In this document: positions 9,271 through 19,400 of the stretch, piece after piece | How the letters are laid out: every line of letters starts with the position of its first letter | Numbering within the stretch: position 1 is the first letter of the stretch | Origin: Fen731 sp964481885 | GTDB taxonomy: Bacteria; Actinomycetota; Humimicrobiia; Humimicrobiales; Humimicrobiaceae | Assembly: GCA_964481885.1 (NCBI GenBank) | Contig: CAYZUS010000009.1 | Location: 13,862 to 77,861 of the forward strand | DNA length: 64,000 bases | Direction: 5' to 3' | Translations under genes and position numbers: made by a program | Notes under the pieces: model-generated | What the model saw: the letters and a program-made list of their open reading frames with translations, nothing else | The model's database searches: none | What the model was told of the DNA's origin: nothing

Positions 9271-10077
9271 ATGTTAAGCGAAGACGAAAAATTGATATTC
9301 AGCGACGGAGAAAGAACAATATTTAATGACGGAGAAAAAACAATATTTAACGAGGTTCAAAGAAAGATGTTTGGTGCGTTGGACAGAACAGTTTTTGGCG
9401 AAGTTGAAAGAACCGTTTTTGGCGAAGTTAACAAAACCGTTTTTACTGAAACTAAGAAACCTGTTTTTACGGAAACCATAACTCCAGTTTTTACGGAACA
9501 CATAACTCCAGTTTTTACTGAAACCGCAATTGCTGATCCTTCAAAAGTTAAAGTGCTCTTAACTATTGTAGGAGAGTCTGCATCAATTGATGGAATATTT
9601 AAAGTATCTAACTCATTGGAAATAGACTGCGAAGTAAAGGGCGTCCTGGAAGTTGACGGAAAGCTCAAGATACAAAAAAATGGTCGTGTCAATGCTGATG
9701 TGACAACCGTAGATGCTGAAATAATCGGCAAATATGAAGGAAATATGGTAGCCAGCGGAACTGTTATTATAAACGAAACTGGTGTTTTAAGCGGAAATGT
9801 CAGGACCGATTCCCTGATTATTAATAAGGGCGGAGTATTCTCAGGAACTGTGGTAAGAATCAATGAACTAAGCGATGACAAATCAATAATTATGTTAAAA
9901 AAGGTTTTTGCTCTGGAGGAAGCAAAGAAAAAATCACAGGTGGTTTCTGTGTTGGTTAACCCTCTGTTAAAAAATGCAGTATCCGGCAATAATGGCGGAA
10001 AAAATAATGGCGGCAACAATAATGGCGGAAAAAATAATGGCGGAAAAAGCAGTGCAAATGTTTTGTTGTATCAATAA
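9271..10077 (+). CDS. Long bactofilin with N-terminal 8-residue repeats and Gly/Asn-rich tail
   Basis: A 268-residue protein. The start is ATG 9271, preceded by AAAGGAG at good spacing; a longer frame from 9220 lacks one. Residues 7-86 are ten consecutive 8-residue units of the form [K/R/T]xxFxxxx (for example RTIFNDGE, RTVFGEVE, TPVFTETI). Residues about 90-200 are a bactofilin core very like the two tandem copies (EIDCEVKGVLEVDGKL, DAEIIGKYEGNM). The C-terminus is charged and then low-complexity, with repeated NNGGK. The core predicts filament formation; the repeats could be an amphipathic or beta-structured arm that binds a partner or the membrane (inference). Probably co-assembles with the short bactofilins. 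Confidence 0.92.
   Translation: MLSEDEKLIFSDGERTIFNDGEKTIFNEVQRKMFGALDRTVFGEVERTVFGEVNKTVFTETKKPVFTETITPVFTEHITPVFTETAIADPSKVKVLLTIVGESASIDGIFKVSNSLEIDCEVKGVLEVDGKLKIQKNGRVNADVTTVDAEIIGKYEGNMVASGTVIINETGVLSGNVRTDSLIINKGGVFSGTVVRINELSDDKSIIMLKKVFALEEAKKKSQVVSVLVNPLLKNAVSGNNGGKNNGGNNNGGKNNGGKSSANVLLYQ
9289..9528 (+). repeat. Ten-copy 24-bp coding repeat (8-residue units)
   Basis: Ten in-frame 24-base units encoding one Phe every eighth residue. Early units end DGE, middle ones GEVE/GEVN, late ones TETx; neighbouring units are most alike, the signature of stepwise tandem duplication. Confidence 0.9.
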
Positions 10078-10312
10078 GTTGGTTTTTTAAAACATTTTAA
10101 AAGTTACACATATATAACGTGTTGCCGATTAGTTCTGTTCTTGATTGATTCTTTTACTGTGCTGTTTTAAGACAAATACAGAAAGAAACAGATGGATTTT
10201 TATATAGGGCCAAGATGAAAAATATATTTGGCTAAATAGCACAGAAAACATTTATGGGCTGATTTGATAGATTGATTTTAAATATTAATTATTTTAAAAA
10301 CATAAAAAAGTT

Positions 10313-11011
10313 ATGAATCAAAAAAATATTAATAAAAAAGTTTCCCTGGTTTCAATCGCTGATAATTTGGAAAAAGAAGAATTGCGGCGAAAAATCAAAA
10401 GGCAAAACAGGGAATACTCTGACAAAAATAAAATGCTTGCCGAAAAAATTAAAGAACTCGAACAACTAAACAACAAACTGACAGAGATCAATCGAATTGA
10501 CGAGCTTACAGGACTATATAATCGACGGTTTTTTTATGAAAAAATAAAAGAAGAAATATTGAAAGCGGGAAGAATAAAATACAATATTGTCCTTGCTTAT
10601 CTTGATATTGATAACTTTAAACACATCAATGACAAATATGGGCACGACAGGGGTGACAAGGTACTAATAGACTTTGGTATTGTGTGTAAAAAACTTTTAA
10701 GGGAAGACAATGATTTCGTTTTCAGGTTCGGCGGCGACGAGTTTGTCATATTGCTCACAAATTGCAGCAAAAGCGATGCCGGAGAAATCATAAGAAGGAT
10801 AAATATCGAGTTTAAAAGCATTGATTCCAATCCATCAGTATCATATGGTTTTGTAATTCTACCGCTGGAAAGTGATGAAAACATTTTGGACAATCTGGAT
10901 CATTACATTAATTCGGCTGACAATAATTTGTATGCTTTCAAAAAAAGAACGCTCAGCGTGCCGCAAAAATCAGGTGGGATGGAAATTCAGCAATTAGCGC
11001 TGAGCATCTAG
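10313..11011 (+). CDS. GGDEF diguanylate cyclase
   Basis: A 232-residue soluble protein. Residues 17-60 are a charged predicted coiled coil, a common dimerisation stalk for this family, and residues about 62-220 form a GGDEF domain beginning DELTGLYNRRFF with the catalytic signature GGDEF at 140-144 (RFGGDEFVILL) and metal-binding DIDNFKHIND. It should make cyclic di-GMP from two GTP. The inhibitory site normally RxxD five residues before GGDEF reads EDND, so product feedback may be lost. No sensor domain is present; activity would be controlled through the coiled coil or expression. The ATG has no obvious ribosome-binding site. Confidence 0.93.
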   Translation: MNQKNINKKVSLVSIADNLEKEELRRKIKRQNREYSDKNKMLAEKIKELEQLNNKLTEINRIDELTGLYNRRFFYEKIKEEILKAGRIKYNIVLAYLDIDNFKHINDKYGHDRGDKVLIDFGIVCKKLLREDNDFVFRFGGDEFVILLTNCSKSDAGEIIRRINIEFKSIDSNPSVSYGFVILPLESDENILDNLDHYINSADNNLYAFKKRTLSVPQKSGGMEIQQLALSI

Positions 11012-11377
11012 TAAATTGGGTAGCCTTCCTGTAATCTGTTACTGGGTATAACAACCCGGTTTCTTTTGCAGCCTCACTAATAATCTTGTCGTCCTTTGTG
11101 TATTTCCATGGGGTATAGCTTTTTAACGGCTGAACTGCTCTTTTGACACTCCTAATCCACAATATTTAAATAAATATCGAATAGTTCTTCTGATTTTCAC
11201 CTTATTTTTATATTTTACACCACCTTCATACAACTCGCAATTACCCTAATATTCGCCCTATATAATGAGTTTTATAAAGATGCAGTATGGCACAGGTATC
11301 TACGGCTTGTCTTAATAGTATCCTGGCTGCCTGTATTAAAAACAAGGATTTGAATAATTATCGGAGGGTTTCTGCAG
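11012..11377. other. Intergenic region with a terminator and a possible gene remnant
   Basis: Contains the candidate terminator at 11041-11067. The minus strand between about 11020 and 11160 reads as protein-like sequence (for example PWKYTKDDKIISEAAKETG) without a convincing start, so it may be a fragment of a lost gene. Otherwise nothing recognised up to the ribosome-binding site of the CAP gene. Confidence 0.4.
11041..11067 (+). terminator. Candidate terminator after the GGDEF gene
   Basis: A 7-base stem ACTGGGT/ACCCGGT (one G-U pair) with a 6-base loop followed by TTCTTTT, 30 bases after the diguanylate cyclase stop codon. Confidence 0.5.
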
Positions 11378-12004
11378 ATGAAAATATACAAGTCAAAAAT
11401 AGATAAAACGATTACCACAAGATTTCTTTCATTGATAATGGCCGTACTTATGACTGCTGCATTTCTCTTAATGACAGAAGTGAAACTAAACGATACAGAC
11501 ATATTCTTTAATCCTATAAGTGTCCTGGGCTCCTCAGAAATAACAAAACTGGAGACTGCAGGAGTTTTGAAGAACATCAACGCAACTGTTACAGACGCCA
11601 AGGTGGATTTTAGCGAATATGAAATTAGCATTTTAAATCTAATTAATTCCAAAAGAAATGAAAACGGGCTGGCTTCTCTAAAGGAAAACCAGATCCTGAC
11701 AGATGTATCAAGAATCAGAAGCAATGACATGTTGAACAGGGATTATTTTTCGCACTATACTCCTGAAGGAACTACAGTATTTAATATATTAAGATCATAT
11801 GGTGTTAAATGGAAACTGGCAGGAGAAAATCTTGCTTTTTCCGAACCGGCAAACCTTGGTTCACCGGAAGCCTTTATGGATGCCTGGATGAATAGCCCGG
11901 GGCACGCTGAAAATATTCTAAGAAGTTCATTTAAAGTTATTGGTATAGGCATGACTGAAAATGGCGATAAGAGGGTTGTAACTACAGTTTTCAAGACACA
12001 GTAG
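11378..12004 (+). CDS. CAP/SCP-domain (YkwD-like) secreted or membrane-anchored protein
   Basis: A 208-residue protein started at ATG 11378 with CGGAGGG upstream. Residues 14-34 form one hydrophobic segment after a Lys/Arg-rich start, so the protein is exported or stays anchored by an uncleaved signal. Residues about 80-207 are a bacterial CAP domain: LINSKRNENGL, FSHYTPEG (His126), AGENLAF (Glu150) and WMNSPGHAENIL (His176) supply the conserved cavity residues. The biochemical role of bacterial CAP proteins is poorly defined; many are envelope or spore associated. It stands alone, with no operon partner. Confidence 0.9.
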   Translation: MKIYKSKIDKTITTRFLSLIMAVLMTAAFLLMTEVKLNDTDIFFNPISVLGSSEITKLETAGVLKNINATVTDAKVDFSEYEISILNLINSKRNENGLASLKENQILTDVSRIRSNDMLNRDYFSHYTPEGTTVFNILRSYGVKWKLAGENLAFSEPANLGSPEAFMDAWMNSPGHAENILRSSFKVIGIGMTENGDKRVVTTVFKTQ

Positions 12005-12155
12005 AATTTATTTCAGGTTTATTCCTTCTGCTGCCATGGATTTTTCAGCTTTGATTTTATTGTTTATGACTGCTCAAAAGTATTATTGATTACTTTTTGT
12101 TTTTAAATTTTGTTGCCAAATCTGTGTTTATTATAAGTGGTATTAGGAATCTTTT

Positions 12156-12335
12156 TTATTTACTTCTTTCCTTTAGCCATTTTAATACTTGCTTAAAACT
12201 TTTAATTTGTCCCTTTAGGTGCTCTATGTCCTCAGCATTTTCTAACTCAGCATCTAATAGTTCATAATCCAATATATCCAATTCTGCTTCAATTTTCCTG
12301 ATTATTTTACGCACCCGGACCCCCTGTTGCGCCAC
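12156..12335 (-). pseudogene. Short charged helical frame, possible gene remnant or small gene
   Basis: From GTG 12335 the minus strand encodes 59 residues rich in Glu, Leu and Lys (RKIIRKIEAELDILDYELL...), a predicted coiled coil. The frame is open further upstream with no better start and no ribosome-binding site. Charge pattern and codon use look coding, but I recognise no family. It may be the tail of a decayed gene. Confidence 0.35.
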
Positions 12336-12384
12336 TTGCCCGACACAACCCCTAAGCTCCCGTGTATTGAATTCGAGTTAAACT

Positions 12385-12582
12385 TTAGTGAAAAGCTCGT
12401 TTGAGTTTTTCTACAGTCAGGCCTAAACCAAATGTGCTCAATTTTTTACACATGGATTCGATATTCTTTTTATGTACAGGTTCAATAAATTCTTTCTCTA
12501 TAGCTTTTATTTTACCTTTAGCTGCTTTAGCCGGAAACTCAACAACATTACTATTGGTTACTATTATAAATTTAATAATATA
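12385..12582 (-). pseudogene. Protein-like frame without a start codon, probable remnant
   Basis: An open minus-strand frame bounded by a stop at 12583-12585. It has no ATG, GTG or TTG in its first half, yet reads as ordinary protein in the second (EFPAKAAKGKIKAIEKEF, TFGLGLTVEKLKRAFH). A frameshift just upstream would join it to a short coding-like stretch (IKIARESGNS). Family not recognised. Confidence 0.3.
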
Positions 12583-12892
12583 CTATTTCCGCTTTCCCTT
12601 GCTATCTTTATAATGATTGTACATTAAAATTTAACCTTGTCAAAAACTATTAAAATGCGTTCTGACATTTTTCATACGCACACCTTAAATCTGACAAGCG
12701 GTTTAGCAAACAACTGTTTTCATACTTTTTTGTTTCGATATGTCATTGAATACCATGCTTATGACTTTTAAGCTTAGGCACTTCTCATAAAGCATTTAAA
12801 AATTCACCTGACAGGGCCCTTAAAAAAAGTTTGAGAATATAAAATTGATTCAGGATTAATGGCTTTGGAGGTCATTAGTGGATTAATAAATG

Positions 12893-13498
12893 TTATTTCC
12901 TGATAATTACTTTTCTGCCTTCGATTTTTAACCTGCCGGTACAGAAATATTTCACTGCGAGCGGATATAGCTTATGCTCCACGGCATGAATTTTTTCCTC
13001 GAGCGTTTCAGCATTGTCATCTTCACTTACTTCAACAGCCTGCTGAAGGATTATAGGGCCGCTATCCAGTCCCCCATCAACAAAATGCACTGTAACACCT
13101 GAGACCTTTACGCCATAATCAAAAGCGTCTTTTATGCCGTGTGAGCCCTTAAACGCCGGGAGAAGCGCCGGGTGTATGTTAACAATCCTGTTTTCAAATT
13201 TTGAAACAATATTCTGGCCCACAAGCAGCATATATCCTGCCAGCACCACCAAATCTATTTTTTCTTCTTCCAGTATGCTGATAATCTGTTCATCATATTG
13301 GCTGCGGCTGCTGAACTGTGCAGGTTCCAGAAAAACTGCCTTTATGCCAGATTTTTGCGCTCGCAGCAACGAATATGCTCCGCTTTTGTTTGAAAGCACC
13401 AGAACGATTTCCCCACCCAAGCCATCTTTTTCTGAAAAATCTATTAAAGCCTGGAGATTGGAGCCGAAGCCTGAGGCGAATACAGCGATTCTTTTCAT
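12893..13498 (-). CDS. purN: Phosphoribosylglycinamide formyltransferase
   Basis: A 201-residue enzyme that transfers a formyl group from 10-formyl-tetrahydrofolate to glycinamide ribonucleotide, step 3 of purine synthesis. It shows the phosphate-binding GFGSNLQAL (about 10-18), the catalytic IHPALLPAFKG stretch and HFVDGGLDSGPII with the essential Asp. Length is normal for the family. Its ATG lies one base after the purM stop codon, indicating translational coupling. It is the last gene of the leftward purine cluster. Confidence 0.96.
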   Translation of the reverse strand: MKRIAVFASGFGSNLQALIDFSEKDGLGGEIVLVLSNKSGAYSLLRAQKSGIKAVFLEPAQFSSRSQYDEQIISILEEEKIDLVVLAGYMLLVGQNIVSKFENRIVNIHPALLPAFKGSHGIKDAFDYGVKVSGVTVHFVDGGLDSGPIILQQAVEVSEDDNAETLEEKIHAVEHKLYPLAVKYFCTGRLKIEGRKVIIRK

Positions 13499-13499
13499 C

Positions 13500-14564
13500 T
13501 TAAATTATTCTGACCTTCCCACTGCCTTTTACTATTTGTCCTATGATAAATGCAGCATCGCCAGATTCTTCTGCTAATGCTACCGCTGTTTTCGCATATT
13601 CAGGGCCGATAATATAAACCATTCCTATCCCCATATTAAATACCCTGAACATCTCGTCAGCGGCCATATTTCCCTTTGACTGTAAAAACTCAAAAATTTC
13701 TGGTATTTCCCAGCTTCCCCGCCTGATTTGAGCATCTGTGTTGTCCGGGATAACACGGTTTATGTTCTCATAAAATCCGCCGCCGGTAATATGCGCCATC
13801 CCGTTTATTTTTATCTGTCTGTCTTTAAAGTTTTTTGAAACCTTAAAATAAAGCTTTGTGGGCTCCATAAGTATCTCGCCGAGATTCCTTCCTGAAAGCC
13901 CTGCTGTTTTAAATTTATAATCCACGGTCAAATCAAGCTTTCTTCCACTGATTATTTCCCTTACAAGCGAATAACCGTTGCTGTGGATCCCGGATGAGGC
14001 AAGGCCCAAAATAATATCGCCCTCTTTTACAAGTTCTGGCTTTATTATCTGCTGCCTGTCAACTGCGCCTACAACAAAGCCCGCCAGGTCTATGTCTCCA
14101 TGCTTGTACATGTCGGGCATCTCGGCAATCTCGCCGCCTATTAATGCCGTCTCACATATCCTGCAGCTTGCCGCAATAGACTCTACTATAGTTTCTATTT
14201 TGTGCGGCTCAAGCTTTCCGCAGGCAATATAGTCAAGAAAAAACAAAGGAGTTGCTCCGCAGCAAAGGATGTCATTTATGCACATTGCAACAAGGTCCTG
14301 ACCGATATTATCAAGAAGCCCGGTTGTCCTGGCAAGAAGAAGCTTGGTGCCCACGCCATCGGTAGACGAAACCAGCACCGGCTCTTTAAACCTGTCCTTT
14401 TCAAACGAAAAAAGACCGGCATAGGATGAGAGGTCGTTTAAGACATTTTTATTAAATGTTGAAAAAACGGGCTTTTTTATAAGCTTTATGGCCTCGGCGG
14501 CTGCATTAAGATCAACACCGGAATCCTTGTAAGTTATAGGACTTAAATCATCTTTTTTATCCAT
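13500..14564 (-). CDS. purM: Phosphoribosylformylglycinamidine cyclo-ligase (AIR synthetase)
   Basis: A 354-residue cytoplasmic enzyme closing the imidazole ring of AIR with ATP (step 5 of purine synthesis). Visible family motifs are YKDSGVDLNAAAEAI near the N-terminus, SSTDGVGTKLLLA, DNIGQDLVAMCINDI (metal and nucleotide binding) and the C-terminal FNMGIGMVYI. GGGAG precedes the ATG. It is 212 bases downstream of purF and directly coupled to purN. Length is typical. Confidence 0.97.
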   Translation of the reverse strand: MDKKDDLSPITYKDSGVDLNAAAEAIKLIKKPVFSTFNKNVLNDLSSYAGLFSFEKDRFKEPVLVSSTDGVGTKLLLARTTGLLDNIGQDLVAMCINDILCCGATPLFFLDYIACGKLEPHKIETIVESIAASCRICETALIGGEIAEMPDMYKHGDIDLAGFVVGAVDRQQIIKPELVKEGDIILGLASSGIHSNGYSLVREIISGRKLDLTVDYKFKTAGLSGRNLGEILMEPTKLYFKVSKNFKDRQIKINGMAHITGGGFYENINRVIPDNTDAQIRRGSWEIPEIFEFLQSKGNMAADEMFRVFNMGIGMVYIIGPEYAKTAVALAEESGDAAFIIGQIVKGSGKVRII

Positions 14565-14776
14565 GTTACTCCCGAATGTGTTTTTATTTTTAATTTTAAT
14601 ATTTATAAAAAATACCTTTATGAGAATAGTAGCCTAATATATTTTTTGATTTGTAACTTTTAATAGTTGGCAACTTTTTTATTAATACAACCTTTTTGTT
14701 TTCCAGTTTTTCCATTAATTTGATCATATATTTTCCGGGATTTTATAAGTCTGACCTTTTCATTATGAATGCCGTT

Positions 14777-16249
14777 TCAGCTATCCTGTCTCTGTGAAGA
14801 ACTCTTTTCTTCTTTATTATGATAATCCTTGCCTTCCATGAAATATTTGTCAGTCTGCACCTCTTCAGAAACTGGCACCGGATAATCCCCGTTAAAGCAG
14901 GCAAAGCAGAATTTATCCTTCGGCTCGCCTATTGCCTTTACGAGGCCATCTATTGAAAGATACCTTAAGCTGTCTACATTTAAATACTTTCTTATATCTT
15001 CAAGGGTCCGGTGGCTGGCTATAAATTCCTTTTTTGTTGCCATGTCAATGCCATAGTAGCAAGGATGTAATAATGGCGGCGAGCTTATCCGCATGTGTAT
15101 TTCTTTTGCTCCGGCAGAGTAAAGCATCTGCACCACTTTTTTTGATGTGTTGCCCCTTACTATCGAATCGTCAACAACAACAAGCCTTTTACCCCTGATG
15201 GCATCACTAAGCGGATTTAACTTTACCTTTACGCCTACCTCCCGGATTTCCTGCGTTGGCTGTATAAAGGTCCTGCCTACGTACCTGTTTTTAATGAGCC
15301 CCTCTCCGTATGGTATTTTTGAAGCGGCCGAATAACCGATGGCGGCAGGGGTCCCGGAATCCGGCACCGACATAACCATGTCTGCTTCAACCTGGCTCTC
15401 ATTTGCAAGCTGCTGTCCCATTTTATGCCTTATCTCAAAAATATTCGTATTGTAAAGGTAACTGTCCGGCCTTGCAAAATAAATAAGCTCAAAAACACAC
15501 ATGGATATTCTGTCAACCGGCAGTATCATCTGGGAGCGCAATCCGTCTTTGTCAATGGTTACTATTTCTCCCGGGTCTATCTCCCTTACGTGCTTTGCAT
15601 CAATGATATCGAGAGCGCAGGTTTCACTGGCTATTATATAGTCACCGTCCCTGTCACCCAAAACCATTGGCCTGAACCCATGGGGGTCCCGGACCGCAAA
15701 AAGTTTGTCCTTGGTAAGTATCAGCAGGCTGTAGGAGCCCTTTATTTTACCTGTGATTTCTTCGACGGCTTCTTCAAAGCTGCCGGCCTGTGAGCTTTCT
15801 ATAAGTGAGGCTATTACTTCAGTATCTGTGGTAGTCTCAAATCTTATGCCCTTACGCATCTGTTCTTTGCGGATCTCTTCGGTATTAGTAAGGTTTCCAT
15901 TGTGACCTATTGCAAAAACTTCGTCCCTGAACATCCGGTACAGCGGCTGTGAGTTTTTCCAGATATTGCGTCCGGTTGTGGAATACCTCGTATGGCCTAT
16001 GCCAATTTTGCCCTGGAGCGGCGCCAGGTTTTGTTCTGAAAAGACTTGTGACACGAGCCCCAAATCCTTAAATACCAGCATGTCTTCCCCATCGGAAACC
16101 GCAATTCCGGCACTTTCCTGTCCGCGGTGCTGCAGAGCCTGCAGACCATAAAAAATAAATTCGGCAACATTCCTGTTTTGGGAATAAATGCCGAATACGC
16201 CGCATTCATCGTGAATTTTTTTTGAACCAAAATAAATTTTTTCTGTCAT
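14777..16249 (-). CDS. purF: Amidophosphoribosyltransferase
   Basis: A 490-residue enzyme for the committed step of purine synthesis: PRPP plus glutamine to phosphoribosylamine. The N-terminal Ntn-hydrolase nucleophile Cys16 (ECGVFGIYS) follows a 15-residue stretch that would be removed as a propeptide. The PRPP loop VVVDDSIVRGNTSKK and cysteines in LLHPCYYGIDM and CFACFNGDYP match the iron-sulphur, propeptide-bearing Bacillus-type enzyme rather than the E. coli type. The start ATG has a weak ribosome-binding site. The oxygen-sensitive cluster would suit an anaerobic life (inference). Confidence 0.97.
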   Translation of the reverse strand: MTEKIYFGSKKIHDECGVFGIYSQNRNVAEFIFYGLQALQHRGQESAGIAVSDGEDMLVFKDLGLVSQVFSEQNLAPLQGKIGIGHTRYSTTGRNIWKNSQPLYRMFRDEVFAIGHNGNLTNTEEIRKEQMRKGIRFETTTDTEVIASLIESSQAGSFEEAVEEITGKIKGSYSLLILTKDKLFAVRDPHGFRPMVLGDRDGDYIIASETCALDIIDAKHVREIDPGEIVTIDKDGLRSQMILPVDRISMCVFELIYFARPDSYLYNTNIFEIRHKMGQQLANESQVEADMVMSVPDSGTPAAIGYSAASKIPYGEGLIKNRYVGRTFIQPTQEIREVGVKVKLNPLSDAIRGKRLVVVDDSIVRGNTSKKVVQMLYSAGAKEIHMRISSPPLLHPCYYGIDMATKKEFIASHRTLEDIRKYLNVDSLRYLSIDGLVKAIGEPKDKFCFACFNGDYPVPVSEEVQTDKYFMEGKDYHNKEEKSSSQRQDS

Positions 16250-16408
16250 ATACTGCCAATCAAAGTTAAATATAATATCTGTAAATTAATATTAAGTAAT
16301 TGCCAGAGTGCCTGTCTCATTAAATGAATTCAGATAAATCTTCTACAAGCCGCTCTTACCGGTCAAAATAAAGTAATTTATCTTCAGGATAATCTTACCA
16401 CAAAAAGA

Positions 16409-19400
16409 TTATTTTATTTCACACCACTTTCTTGCATTCTGGAACATTTTAAGCCAAGGAGATGCGCTGAGCTCTTTTTTTAATCTCTCCGGGAGCCATG
16501 GGAGCTGCCAAAGCAGAAACGCCCTTTCAGGATGTGGCATCATTGCAAGGTGCCTGCCGTCTTCAGAACATATTGCCGTATAGCCGCCCGGGGAGCTGTT
16601 CGGGTTAAAAGGATAAGCATCTTCACCAGCTGTGCAGCCTTCATCATCAACATATACCATTGGCATGAGCTTGTTGTTTACTGCTTTCTCAAATACTTCC
16701 CTGTCAGGGCAGTACATGTGCCCCTCTCTGTGCGCGACCCAAACTCCAAAAACGGTATCTTCCATTCCTGAGAGCATTATTGAAGGACTTTTAAGGATTT
16801 TGACTGTTGCCCACCTTGATTCAAAACGGCCGGATGGATTTGATATAAATCTTGGCTGCTTTATCTCAGGAATACCTTTAAAAGGCACCCGGCCCAGAAG
16901 CGATAACAATTGGCAGCCATTGCACACGCCAAAAGAAAAAGTATCGGGCCTTTCATAGAACTCATCAAACATCTCAGACAGACCGGGATTAAATTTGATT
17001 ATTCCGGCCCAGCCCTTAGCGCTGTCAAGCACGTCCGCATAAGAAAATCCTCCGACAAAAACTGCCCCCCTGAAATCTTTTAACGAGACTTGTTTTGCAA
17101 GAAGATCAGTCATTGTAACATCCCAGGTTTCAAAACCAGCCATGTAAAAAGCTGAAGCCATTTCCCTGTCGCCGTTGCTGCCCTCTTCCCTTATTATTGC
17201 AACTTTTGGCTTGTCCTGACGGGCGATGATTTCAGGCCCGGTTATTTCTGGAACAAAAGAAATATTATATTTGGGTCCTTTTCTTATATGCGAGTTTGCC
17301 TGTTTTAATGCGTATGAAGGGCTCATCTGATGTTTTTCAAGTTCGTCGCTCGTGGATTCCCACCAATTAAGCAGCGTACCCGTTTTAATATTGGCCACTA
17401 TATTACCGGCGTTTTTAATTATCAGTTCTTTTTGTTTTAAAGTCTTTCCAAGGATTATATGCGGGAGCCCGAATTTATTAATTATTTCCAGGATATCCAT
17501 CTGTTGTTCCGGCATGTATTCGATTAAAAGACCGAGCTCTTCGGAAAAAAGTTGTCCCAATATTAAGTCTCTTCCAACACCCTCTGCCACAATGTCTATC
17601 TCGGCACCGCAATTTCCTGACATTATCATCTCTGAAATGGCAGTTATAAGCCCACCATCACTTCTGTCATGTCCCGACAAAATCAGATCCCTGGCAATCA
17701 TCTCCTGGATACCGTAAAAAGCATTTTTCAGCAATTCCGGGTCATCAGCATCCGGGCACTGATCCCCGGCCTGGCCCAGTGTTTGCGCAAGCGCGCTGCC
17801 TCCCAGCCTGTTTTTACCTCTTGAAATATCCATATATATAAGCAGGCTTTCCCCGGGACATTTTATATCCGGTGTTACGGACTTTCTTATGTCATCAACA
17901 GTAACGTAAGCAGAAACAACAACCTGACCGGGAGATTTGACCATTTCATTTTCCACTCGGGCAGCCATTGATACGCTGTCTTTTCCTCCATCTGCAGCAA
18001 TGCCCATAAACTTCATAAATTCGACAAGCGCATCTGCACAATCCCAGAGCGCAGCGCCCTCGCCGGGAAGTTTGGCGGGCCACATCCAGTTGACCGAACA
18101 CTTTATATCGGACAAATCGCTGATTTTTGCCCAGACCATGTTTGTCAGCGCCTCTGCAGCAGACATCCTGGCGCCTGCCTGGGGATTTATCAGCACCTTT
18201 AAGGGCTGTTCCCCAATAGACATTGCTGCACCCGAATTGCCAAAATGGCTCTGAGCAATGATGCTGACATCTGAAACAGGCAGGCCAAGCGGACCGCAGC
18301 ACTGCTGCCTTGCTACAAGGCCCGTAACGCTCCTATCCACTTTCCTGACAAGAAATCCTTTTGAACCTACCGAAGGCAGCCTGAAAACATTTTCGATTGC
18401 CTCTTCAATTTTTAAACCCTCTGGAATTCTTAATGGCTCCAGAAGTATACTTGCTCTTTTAAGGTCAAACTCTTTTTGAGGAATGTTGCCAAGTATCTTT
18501 GAAAGTTCAAGGTCAACGGGGCATGTGTTATCAAGGCTGTCATGGACAACTATTTTACCGTCATTTGTAATTTCTCCAAGCACTTCGCAATTGACTTTTT
18601 CCCGAAGGCAGATGTCCTGAAATTTTTGGAGATTTTGGGGCAATATGAGAAATGCGTCCCTCTCCTGGAATTCAGCCACCCATATCTCAAGAACAGACAT
18701 TGTGCTGTCCCCAACGGCAATTTTGCGTATCTGGATTATTCCTCCAGCCGGGTCCGTTATTTCGGTAAGAACATTACATGGTCCACCGGCTCCCTGGTCG
18801 TGAGCCGCAAGCACGGGGTTGTCTTCGCCCATTTCAATACAGGCTCGTACCACCCTGTTTAGTTTTTGCTCCATTTCGGCATTGCCCCTCTGTACTGCGT
18901 TAAAGTCAAGGTCCTGCCGATTTTCACCCTGTATAAGGCTTGAGGCAGAACCTCCGCCCAGTCCTATCCTGTATGCCGGCCCACCAACCTGTATTATAAG
19001 CATTCCTTTGGATGGCTGTTGTTTTTTAATATTGCAGTCATCTATCTGTCCGATGCCTCCGGTAAACATTATGGGTTTTACCCACTCTTTTCTCTCACCA
19101 TTTGGAAGGCGCATGCCGAATGTCCTGGTGAAGCCCTGGATCAAAGGTTCTCCAAACTTGTTTCCGTAATCAGAGGCCCCGTTGCTTTCTTCTATTATTA
19201 TCCTTAAAGGCGATGCCAGATTTGGCGGATAGATAAAACTTACATCCTCCCCGCTGATATTATAGCCGTCAATATTGAGATTTCCGGTTGCATAACCTGC
19301 GGTTCCTGCAATCACATGGCCGCCCCTACCTGTTCCCTGCACGTCTCTTATTCTTCCTCCTGTGCCGGTCTCCGCTCCGGGGAAAGGCGCAACTCCACTG

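Larger units (their letters stand above)
12005..12892. other. Gene-poor stretch with two degraded minus-strand frames
   Basis: About 890 bases between the CAP gene and purN. Two protein-like minus-strand frames (12156-12335 and 12385-12582, listed separately) lack good starts and are separated by a more GC-rich segment (12310-12360), suggesting remnants of a lost gene or inserted element. The remainder shows nothing I recognise. Confidence 0.45.

Noticed and set aside
9357..10019. 220-codon minus-strand frame
   Set aside because: Antisense to the long bactofilin; exists because the 24-base repeats keep the reverse frame open.
10953..11162. 69-codon minus-strand frame overlapping the end of the GGDEF gene
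   Set aside because: Part reads protein-like, but half lies antisense to a clear gene and there is no ribosome-binding site; noted only as a possible remnant.
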